Assembly: GCA_902766515.1 (NCBI GenBank)
Contig: CACXEB010000231.1
Coordinates: forward strand, 1 to 8,008
From: an uncultured Eubacteriales bacterium
GTDB taxonomy: Bacteria > Bacillota_A > Clostridia > Christensenellales > Aristaeellaceae
DNA length: 8,008 bases
Direction: 5' to 3'
Numbering within the stretch: position 1 is the stretch's first letter; each line of letters starts with the position of its first letter. The notes beneath the pieces are model-generated. The model made no database searches. It was not told the DNA's origin and worked only from the letters and a program-made list of their open reading frames with translations. Positions 1 through 4,877 of this stretch are shown here, piece by piece. The translations under genes were made by a program, and so were the position numbers.

Positions 1-174
1 CACATTAAACCAAGAAAGTTTAAACAATTCTTAGTGTGCGGACTGGATCGACTCACTTATTTGTGCTTGATAGGCGACACTTACACTAATTCATATACTG
101 CCTTAGCAGCTGAAGAGTTGCTTGCAACTCCCTCCACCGTGCTCTGTAGTGTGCCTCTCTCAAGCAGATTATAA
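1..174 (+). pseudogene. Possible 3' tail of a gene, perhaps a decayed transposase
   Basis: Reading frame 1 is open from the window edge for 57 codons and ends in TAA at 172-174. The translation has a basic start followed by FKQFLVCGLDR (residues 7-17). From memory this resembles the C-terminal end of IS1182/IS4-like DDE transposases, where an F-[KR]-x-F-L-x-x-G-x-[DE]-[KR] stretch is common. The rest of the tail does not match that pattern, and the region is more AT-rich than the genes to its right. An open run of this length can arise by chance. The segment also carries a 6-bp hairpin stem with a CTTG loop (115-130) and a TTAAAC/GTTTAA hairpin (5-24), so an untranslated RNA or plain intergenic DNA is also possible. 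No catalytic motif is in view. The identification is weak. Confidence 0.25.
168..173 (-). promoter_or_regulatory. Candidate extended -10 element, reading left
   Basis: On the minus strand the sequence reads TGTTATAAT, a full-consensus extended -10 (TGnTATAAT). No good -35 is found at 16-18 bp spacing, but extended -10 promoters can work without one. A transcript would start near position 161 and run off the left edge of the window. No start codon with a ribosome site follows in view, so the product would be an RNA or a gene outside the window. The plus strand of the same bases offers TATAAC (170-175) as a poor -10 for gene 1. Functional use is uncertain. Confidence 0.3.
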
Positions 175-176
175 CA

Positions 177-208
177 GAAAACGGGCAATTTTGCGGCGCC
201 CCGTTTTC
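177..208 (+). terminator. Terminator-like hairpin before gene 1
   Basis: The arms GAAAACGGG (177-185) and CCCGTTTTC (200-208) form a perfect 9-bp stem around a 14-nt loop. The A-rich foot and T-rich 3' arm give the profile of a weak, possibly bidirectional, rho-independent terminator. It comes directly after the stop codon at 172-174, which suits termination of whatever lies upstream. There is no T-run beyond the stem, so efficiency is doubtful. It may instead be part of the gene 1 leader. Confidence 0.4.
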
Positions 209-219
209 ATCCCTATTTG

Positions 220-238
220 TGCCGGTGCCGCACCGGCA
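220..238 (+). promoter_or_regulatory. GC-rich hairpin abutting the gene 1 ribosome site
   Basis: TGCCGGTG (220-227) pairs perfectly with CACCGGCA (231-238) around a 3-nt CCG loop. The stem ends two bases before the presumed Shine-Dalgarno GGAAA (240-244) and 12 nt before the chosen ATG. An 8-bp GC-rich stem in this position could hinder ribosome loading. It also buries the alternative ATG at 238 and disfavours an upstream TTG start at 217. Confidence 0.45.
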
Positions 239-249
239 TGGAAATTCAT

Positions 250-1389
250 ATGAAAAGACTGATCCCTGTTTTGCTGGCGATGATGCTGGCCGTGATGGCG
301 TATCCGACGGTGATGGCGGAGGAACTGCCGGATCTTACCCTGACCGGATCGGATGAGCTGCTGGGGGAGCTGGCGCCCCTGCTGGAACGCATGGAAGGTT
401 CTGAGTACCTCAAATACAGCCAGCTCAATAACGCGATGGGCAATAACAGGCTGGTATACGACGATCAGTATCTTTATTTTTGCTGGGGGAACGCCCTGTA
501 CTGCGCGGAGTATAATGGGGAGGATTTCTGGGAACTGACGGATACGCTGAGGGACAACACATCGTTGGCTCTTTCAGGTGAAAAAGTTTATTTCAATTCG
601 GCGGTGGGTGGAACGAGCTACTTTACATCAATGAAAAAAGACGGCAGTGAGATGCCAGTCAAAATCATATCGTTTAAGAGTTTCGAACAGAAACTGCATG
701 CAACTTATGGTTACTACAACGCTTTTATTTACAGTTTCGTTACACCCTGGGATGATGACGCAAAAATTTGTTGTTATTATTGGGCTCAAGAGCGTAACCA
801 GGTTGATTGGAATGATGATTATTGGGGTGAGTTTAAAGGAATTGCCTATTACAACATTGATGACAACACTTTTGAGAAGGGACCATACTGGAGTCGCACA
901 TATAGAGAAGAAAAACCCAATGAAAAATACTTTACCATGTCTGCTTCCTGGATCCAAAAGGACTTCATGGTCTATGACTCGGCAGCCAGGGATGGCATCC
1001 GTTACAAGGATCGAGTGACGGATGATACGAACGTGATTTCCGTAATGAATCCGATCAGCCTGATCGCCCGGGACGGTAAGGTCTATTTTATCGAGCGTGA
1101 TACCAATAAGCTGTACCGGATGTCCAACGTGGGCTCCCAGAAGCGCAAACTGCTGGAAAATGTCAAGTGCTTCCTGATTACGGAAAAGGGCCTGATGCTG
1201 TATGTGACGGAAGAAGGCCTGTTCGCCGCGGATCAGGACGGAAAGAATGAGACAATGGTCACAGACCGGATCAAGGGCCGCTTCTACCTGATGGGCGATT
1301 GGGTATACTGGTTTACGGATACGGCGCTGAATCGCCTCAACTGCCATACCGGGGAGACGGAAATCGTGTTTGACCCGGCCTGGGTATAA
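250..1389 (+). CDS. Secreted beta-propeller protein, DUF5050-like
   Basis: This encodes a 379-residue exported protein. Residues 1-23 form a classic signal peptide: MKR, a hydrophobic core, then a small-residue end at A-M-A before EELPD. No lipobox cysteine is seen. The mature part repeats a blade pattern of a hydrophobic strand, D/G-x-x-[VL]-Y-[FW], then a short strand with L-Y/L-N-[RC] and a charged turn, at about residues 68-97, 107-131, 271-300, 306-337 and 345-375. This is typical of DUF5050/WD-like propellers in Clostridia, which are thought to bind ligands or partners at the cell surface; no catalytic residues are evident. The start at 250 is preferred over TTG at 217 and ATG at 238 because it begins the signal peptide and has GGAAA 5 nt upstream. 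About 580-955 is markedly AT-rich compared with both ends of the gene, which suggests a mosaic origin. It converges with the preA-like gene. The fold call is fairly safe; the function is unknown. Confidence 0.75.
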   Translation: MKRLIPVLLAMMLAVMAYPTVMAEELPDLTLTGSDELLGELAPLLERMEGSEYLKYSQLNNAMGNNRLVYDDQYLYFCWGNALYCAEYNGEDFWELTDTLRDNTSLALSGEKVYFNSAVGGTSYFTSMKKDGSEMPVKIISFKSFEQKLHATYGYYNAFIYSFVTPWDDDAKICCYYWAQERNQVDWNDDYWGEFKGIAYYNIDDNTFEKGPYWSRTYREEKPNEKYFTMSASWIQKDFMVYDSAARDGIRYKDRVTDDTNVISVMNPISLIARDGKVYFIERDTNKLYRMSNVGSQKRKLLENVKCFLITEKGLMLYVTEEGLFAADQDGKNETMVTDRIKGRFYLMGDWVYWFTDTALNRLNCHTGETEIVFDPAWV

Positions 1390-1396
1390 AGATACG

Positions 1397-1447
1397 ATAT
1401 ATACCAAGACTCCGGCAGCGAACCGCTGCCGGAGTCTTGGCATATAT
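1397..1447. terminator. Bidirectional hairpin between convergent genes
   Basis: A perfect 17-bp stem (1404-1420 with 1424-1440) surrounds an AAC loop. After one mismatch it continues with six A/T pairs (1397-1402 with 1442-1447). It starts 8 bp after the gene 1 stop and ends 5 bp before the stop of the facing gene, so it should end transcription from both sides. No long T-run follows on either strand; only the alternating A/T foot is weakly paired. The hairpin itself is certain; its efficiency as an intrinsic terminator is inferred. Confidence 0.8.
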
Positions 1448-1451
1448 AATC

Positions 1452-2954
1452 CTACTTTCTCCTGACCCGCTTTTTGCCGGGGATGATGGCGCGCTGCGGG
1501 CAGACCAGGGTGCACAGGTGACAGCCTACGCACTTCTTTCCGTTGAGGATGGGCTGGCGGCGTTCGTTCAGGCGAAGGGCCTGGTGTCCGCCATCGCTGC
1601 AGGAGATCACGCAGCGGCCGCAGCCGATGCAGCGCCGGCGGTCGAATTCAGGATAGAGGATGGAATCGCGCTCCAGGGTATCCGTCGTATCGCTGAGGCT
1701 GTCCAGGCCCAGTCCGATCACATCCCGGACGCTGCTGAAGCCCTTCTCGGCCAGGTACAGGTTCAGGCCGGCTTTCAGCTGGTCGATGATGCGGTAGCCG
1801 TACTGCATGACCGCCGTGGTGACCTGGATGGAGCATCCGCCCAGCATGAGGAATTCCAGCGCGTCCAGCCACGTTTCCACGCCGCCCATGGCGGAGAGGT
1901 GCATGCCCTTCAGCTGCGGATTCTGGGCAAGCTCGGCGATAAAGCGCAGGGCGATGGGCTTCACCGCGTTGCCGCTGTAGCCGCCGACGGCGCTCTTGCC
2001 GTGGATTGCGGGGGCGGATACATAGGTGTGGGGACTGACGCCGATCACGGACTTGATCGTGTTGATGGCGGCAAGGCCGTCCGCCCCGCCGCGCAGGGCC
2101 GCCTCCGCCGCCGGGCTCATGGCCATCACGTTGGGGGTCAGCTTGGCCAGCACGGGGATGGAGCAGGCGCGTTTGGCGGCCGCCGTAAAGCGTTCCACCA
2201 GCTCCGGGACCTGGCCGATGTCCGATCCGAGCCCGCCTTCCGCCATGTTCGGGCAGGAGAAGTTCAGCTCCACCGCGTCTGCGCCGTTTTCTTCGCACAG
2301 GCGCGCAAGCTCGCCCCACTCGGCTTCATTCTGGCCCATGATGGAGGCCAGGATGAATTTGCCGGGATAGTTCTTTTTCAGCTCGCGGAAGACCGCCATG
2401 TTTTCCGCGACGCTGTGGTCGGACAGCTGCTCGATGTTCTTGAAGCCGACGATGCTGCCGCTGTCGCCGGTGATGGCGGAGAAGCGCGGCGAAGCCTCGT
2501 GGATATCCAGCGAGCAGATGGTTTTGAAGCAGATGCCGGCCCAACCCGCTTCAAAGGCGCGGGCGCACATATCATAGGTGCTGGCGACCACGGAGGAGGA
2601 CAGCATGAAGGGATTCTCCAGCGGAATGCCGCACAGGTCGCACCGGAGCCGGTCCTCATTCCCGGGCAGGGCGGTCTCACAATCCGGTTTGACCTGGTAA
2701 TACAGCCGGTTGATCAGGTCACGGACCGGCACTTCGCCGGGACGGGCGCAGGCGCGTTCGCAGGGTGCGCCGCAGGTCAGGCAGGGATTGGCGTCGGGCA
2801 GCTGCTGCGCCGCACCCTGTTCATGCGAAAACCAGATGCTGCGCAGCAGGGCTGAAGGCTTCAGCGCGGGGCAGGGCGCGTCGCACGGCGCGTCCAGGCA
2901 GAGCGCGCAGCGGATCATGTCAGCACGGGTAATCCTGGGCGAGATCTGGATCAT
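1452..2954 (-). CDS. preA: Dihydropyrimidine dehydrogenase PreA-type subunit with extra N-terminal Fe-S module
   Basis: This 500-residue flavoenzyme should reduce uracil and thymine to their 5,6-dihydro forms, the first step of reductive pyrimidine breakdown. Residues about 110-400 are a dihydroorotate-dehydrogenase-like FMN barrel. It has FKT (143-145), N209, NFSCP (231-235, with C234 matching the catalytic cysteine of mammalian DPD), KLTPN (271-275) and INT (297-299); N209, N231, N298 and T299 match the pyrimidine-binding residues. The C-terminus carries two 4Fe-4S motifs, C442/C445/C448/C452 and C475/C478/C481/C485. E. coli PreA is about 410 residues. Here some 90 more precede the barrel, with C16/C19/C24/C28 and C58/C61/C65/C69, spaced like the Fe-S head of PreT, but no FAD or NAD(P)H domain follows. 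ATG 2954 has AAGGAG 8 nt upstream; GTG 2963 overlaps that site and is rejected. It is last in its operon, 12 bp after the VanZ gene. The exact substrate is not proven. Confidence 0.85.
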   Translation of the reverse strand: MIQISPRITRADMIRCALCLDAPCDAPCPALKPSALLRSIWFSHEQGAAQQLPDANPCLTCGAPCERACARPGEVPVRDLINRLYYQVKPDCETALPGNEDRLRCDLCGIPLENPFMLSSSVVASTYDMCARAFEAGWAGICFKTICSLDIHEASPRFSAITGDSGSIVGFKNIEQLSDHSVAENMAVFRELKKNYPGKFILASIMGQNEAEWGELARLCEENGADAVELNFSCPNMAEGGLGSDIGQVPELVERFTAAAKRACSIPVLAKLTPNVMAMSPAAEAALRGGADGLAAINTIKSVIGVSPHTYVSAPAIHGKSAVGGYSGNAVKPIALRFIAELAQNPQLKGMHLSAMGGVETWLDALEFLMLGGCSIQVTTAVMQYGYRIIDQLKAGLNLYLAEKGFSSVRDVIGLGLDSLSDTTDTLERDSILYPEFDRRRCIGCGRCVISCSDGGHQALRLNERRQPILNGKKCVGCHLCTLVCPQRAIIPGKKRVRRK

Positions 2955-2962
2955 AAGCGTCA

Positions 2963-2968
2963 CTCCTT
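2963..2968 (-). promoter_or_regulatory. Ribosome binding site of the preA-like gene
   Basis: The minus strand reads AAGGAG, 8 nt before ATG 2954. Its first two bases are also the last two of the TAA stop of the upstream VanZ-VOC gene, so ribosomes ending that gene stop on this site and the two are probably translationally coupled. It also settles the start, because the in-frame GTG at 2963 lies within the site. Confidence 0.75.
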
Positions 2969-4052
2969 ATTGCTCGATGATGTTGACGTGAACATGGTCC
3001 GGCCCTTCAAACTGGATGCGCCTCAGACCGGTATAGGGATCCTGATCAATGGGGGAAGGATGCAGGCCGTTGTCCGTCAGCCGCCGGATGACCGGGGCCA
3101 GCTTGCGGACGGAGATGGTCAGGTTTTGCTCCGGCAGCGCCTCGGGTTGGTTTTCACAGTGGATTTCGACCTGGGTTTTGCCCATCTGCAGCAGCATGTC
3201 GGTGCTGCGCTTGTCCAGCGGCACCAGCTGGCGGACCAGGCGGAAGCCCAGTTTCATCACATAAAAATCCCATACCGCCTCTTCGTGGCTGGCCCGAAGG
3301 GTCGTGCGCGTCAGGGCGAAACGGCGGGCAAAGGGATACAGCGTCCGCGACCGGGCGTGGCGCTTCCAGCGGCGGTAATCCCGCACCTCCTTGCGCCAGT
3401 TCGGGTGGGTGACCGCGTACCCGACCAGGATATACAGGTACTGGCCGATGATCCCGCCGATGGTGTTGGACACCAGGTCGTCCAAGTCATAAAACCCACG
3501 GCGGAAGATCAGCTGCAGGTTTTCGATCAGGAAGGATATGACCAGGCAGGCGAGGGCGGGGCGGTAGCGGACGCGGGCGCGGAACCATTTGAACAGGTAC
3601 GGGAGCAGATACCCCAGCGGCACGAACAGCATGACGTTCATGTAGACCTGGGTGATATCCTCCAGCCGCACGACCTGGATGTGCTGGAGGGCATTGGAAA
3701 AGCCCTCCGTGAATATGGCCTTCAGGAAACCGAAAAACCCCAGGTCGATCCGGACGGCGCCCTGCAGGTCCTTGAACAGCGCAATATGCACCTGGTAATC
3801 CCGGCTGGCGGCCCGGGAGAGAAAGACAAGATAGATGAGCGCCAGCGCGTATACCCCGAAAATGGCGTACAGCAGCGCCTGGCGCAGCCTGAGCAGGCTG
3901 TCCGCCCGCGGATGCCGGCTGACGCCGCCCTGGATATTGAGGCCGAGACGACGACAAACCGTCCTGTCGCACCAGGGCAGCAGAAATACCATGCCCAGTG
4001 TCAGGACGGTCACAAACAGATTGGTGGTCAGGCTGTTAGCGTTTAATCCCAC
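2967..4052 (-). CDS. VanZ-family membrane protein fused to a VOC/glyoxalase-like domain
   Basis: This encodes a 361-residue protein. Hydrophobic segments lie at about residues 10-27, 58-79, 137-154, 164-182 and 196-214. The VanZ signature is clear: NVMLFVPLGYLLP (139-151), then RRGFYDLDDLVSNTIGG (184-200), matching the family's GRG-x2-D-x-D-D-x3-N-x2-G pattern. VanZ gives low-level teicoplanin resistance in enterococci by an undefined mechanism. From about residue 250 a soluble cytoplasmic part resembles a VOC (glyoxalase/bleomycin-resistance) fold: a FYVMKLGF element (263-270), a strand with VEIHC (295-299), a helix at 317-329 and a final IQFEGPDHVHVNIIE stretch (346-360). The usual first metal ligand is not obvious, so it may bind a ligand rather than catalyse. 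Start is GTG 4052, with AGG 7 nt upstream and 13 bp after the sigma gene stop. VanZ is secure; the VOC call rests on pattern and could be wrong. Confidence 0.8.
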   Translation of the reverse strand: MGLNANSLTTNLFVTVLTLGMVFLLPWCDRTVCRRLGLNIQGGVSRHPRADSLLRLRQALLYAIFGVYALALIYLVFLSRAASRDYQVHIALFKDLQGAVRIDLGFFGFLKAIFTEGFSNALQHIQVVRLEDITQVYMNVMLFVPLGYLLPYLFKWFRARVRYRPALACLVISFLIENLQLIFRRGFYDLDDLVSNTIGGIIGQYLYILVGYAVTHPNWRKEVRDYRRWKRHARSRTLYPFARRFALTRTTLRASHEEAVWDFYVMKLGFRLVRQLVPLDKRSTDMLLQMGKTQVEIHCENQPEALPEQNLTISVRKLAPVIRRLTDNGLHPSPIDQDPYTGLRRIQFEGPDHVHVNIIEQ

Positions 4053-4065
4053 GGTTCTACCTGCT

Positions 4066-4548
4066 TCAGGACGCCATTTTCTCGCGCAGCATTATCAGCG
4101 CGTTCTGGTGGCGCAGCTTGACGGCGCCGTAGCTGATGCCCATGATGGTGGCGATCTCCGTCAGGGGTTTCCGGTCAAAATACCTCAGGACGATGATGTC
4201 CCGCATCTGCTGGGGTAGGTTTTTGAGGGCAGAGGCCAGTTCGCCCATCGTCTCGGAATTGATCAGGCTGGCCTCCGTCTCGAAATCGTCCCGCAGCGTC
4301 TCATCCAGTTCCTCAGACGGCCTGTTCCGCCGGAAAAAGTCAATGACCGTATTTCTTGTAATGGTAAAAATCCAGGTGCCGACAGCCGCCTTGCTCGGAT
4401 CGTAGTCGGGAAGTCTGCGCTGCACCTTCTCGAATACGTCCGAGCATAAATCTTCGGCGTCTGCCCAACCCTGGACTCTGGCGCGGATATACCTTGATAC
4501 CTTATCGTGATACTCCAGGTAAACCTGTTCCATTTCCGGACGCGTCAT
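4066..4548 (-). CDS. ECF-type RNA polymerase sigma factor
   Basis: This is a 160-residue sigma-70-family protein with only regions 2 and 4, the ECF layout. Region 2 covers about residues 6-75, with the DAEDLCSDVFEKV core-binding helix (30-42) and GTWIFTITRNTVIDFFRR (57-74), which should recognise and melt the -10. Region 4 covers about 105-157, with a helix-turn-helix at PLTEIATIMGISYGAVKLRH (128-147) for the -35. It should direct polymerase to a small set of promoters. The ATG at 4548 is the first possible start, since an in-frame TGA lies three codons upstream; GAGGGG precedes it by 10 nt. The first 47 bp overlap the end of the small gene before it in another frame, so their translation is probably linked. 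No typical membrane anti-sigma factor is in view; the small protein or the VanZ protein could play that part. The family call is secure. Confidence 0.92.
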   Translation of the reverse strand: MTRPEMEQVYLEYHDKVSRYIRARVQGWADAEDLCSDVFEKVQRRLPDYDPSKAAVGTWIFTITRNTVIDFFRRNRPSEELDETLRDDFETEASLINSETMGELASALKNLPQQMRDIIVLRYFDRKPLTEIATIMGISYGAVKLRHQNALIMLREKMAS

Positions 4549-4744
4549 GCTTTTTCAGCCCCTCTTTTTTCCCCCGGCCCAGCAGTGCCTGGTCGGGTGT
4601 ACCTGCTGCCGCGAGGAGCTCCATCTCGTCCAGGCTCAGCTCGCGTACGGCATATCGGTCGTGAACTTCGTCTATGACACGCTGCAGCTCGGCATTTTGG
4701 TCGAACAGCTGAAAGTCGAATAATTGTGTCAGTACCCTCTCCAT
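4502..4744 (-). CDS. Small hypothetical protein with leader-like motif, overlapping the sigma gene
   Basis: This encodes an 80-residue soluble protein that I cannot place in a named family. Residues 1-33 look helical and amphipathic (MERVLTQLFDFQLF, then an acidic stretch). Next comes ELSLDEMELLAAAG (35-48), which resembles the LSxxEL...xAG leader motif of RiPP precursors. The tail 49-80 is basic and glycine-rich with no cysteine and few Ser/Thr, so it is not an obvious modified core. ATG 4744 is chosen because AAGGAGGT (4754-4761) stands 9 nt upstream, the best ribosome site in the window. The last 15 codons overlap the sigma factor gene in a +1 frame. It is first in the operon behind the promoter at 4825-4853. 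From its place I infer a sigma-factor partner or regulator. I have an impression that Clostridia often carry small genes of this style before ECF sigma genes, but could not check it. Confidence 0.7.
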   Translation of the reverse strand: MERVLTQLFDFQLFDQNAELQRVIDEVHDRYAVRELSLDEMELLAAAGTPDQALLGRGKKEGLKKHDASGNGTGLPGVSR

Positions 4745-4753
4745 ATCTTCGCA

Positions 4754-4761
4754 ACCTCCTT
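4754..4761 (-). promoter_or_regulatory. Near-perfect Shine-Dalgarno site of the small gene
   Basis: The minus strand reads AAGGAGGT, fully complementary to the 16S rRNA tail, 9 nt before ATG 4744. It fixes the start of the small gene and rules out the upstream in-frame start at 4777, as well as a rival overlapping frame that has no such site. Confidence 0.8.
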
Positions 4762-4824
4762 TTCCATGGTGGTACACTAGTTGATACGGAGATCTTTTCT
4801 GGATGGCAGTTCACACCGTCAAAA

Positions 4825-4853
4825 TTTATAACATATTTTTACACAATTGTCCA
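4825..4853 (-). promoter_or_regulatory. Sigma-A-type promoter of the small gene-sigma-vanZ-preA operon
   Basis: On the minus strand, TGGACA (4848-4853) and TATAAA (4825-4830) are separated by exactly 17 bp, each one base off consensus. A TG one base before the -10 makes it an extended -10. Transcription should start near 4818, giving a leader of about 74 nt before ATG 4744. The -35 lies about 25 bp after the stop of the ABC exporter gene, so the operon has its own promoter even if some readthrough occurs. Being a housekeeping-type site, it argues against purely ECF-driven expression. Confidence 0.75.
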
Positions 4854-4869
4854 GTCTTAGTTGTAAAAA
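4836..4869. repeat. Inverted repeat around the -35, possible operator
   Basis: TTTTTACA (4836-4843) and TGTAAAAA (4862-4869) are perfect 8-bp inverted arms 18 bp apart that bracket the -35 box (4848-4853); CAATTG (4844-4849) lies inside. The arrangement suits a dimeric DNA-binding regulator, but A/T-rich arms like these can occur by chance. No regulator gene for it is in view. Confidence 0.35.
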
Positions 4870-4877
4870 AGTACATA

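Noticed and set aside
76..116. Resemblance to a tmRNA tag (a reading ending in ALAA)
   Set aside because: No stop codon follows the ALAA (GAA instead), and neither the 5' acceptor arm nor the TTCGA-type T-arm and CCA end of tmRNA is present.
628..1533. A 301-codon minus-strand open frame across gene 1 and the hairpin
   Set aside because: It crosses the terminator and overlaps the end of the preA-like gene out of frame. Gene 1 on the plus strand has a signal peptide and propeller repeats.
2189..2254. Suspected loss of the catalytic cysteine in the PreA barrel (GSDIGQ loop)
   Set aside because: The catalytic Cys of DPD lies in the NLSCP motif, which is kept here as NFSCP with C234. The loop difference does not remove it.
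1437..2855. A 472-codon plus-strand open frame opposite the preA-like gene
   Set aside because: Its translation is an Ala/Gly/Asp/His-rich shadow, and it starts next to the terminator hairpin with no ribosome site. The minus strand carries a clear enzyme.
2970..4046. A 358-codon plus-strand open frame opposite the VanZ gene
   Set aside because: It is a shadow frame without recognisable domains; the VanZ motifs are on the minus strand.
4549..4580. Possible programmed frameshift fusing the small protein to the sigma factor at the A/G runs
   Set aside because: An in-frame TGA lies just before the sigma ATG, the sigma gene has its own ribosome site, and no proper slippery heptamer with a downstream structure is seen. 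Overlapping genes explain it more simply.
4545..4814. A rival minus-strand frame (89 codons) over the small gene
   Set aside because: It starts at the predicted transcription start with no ribosome site, and its translation is Arg/Pro-rich. The chosen frame has AAGGAGGT 9 nt before ATG.
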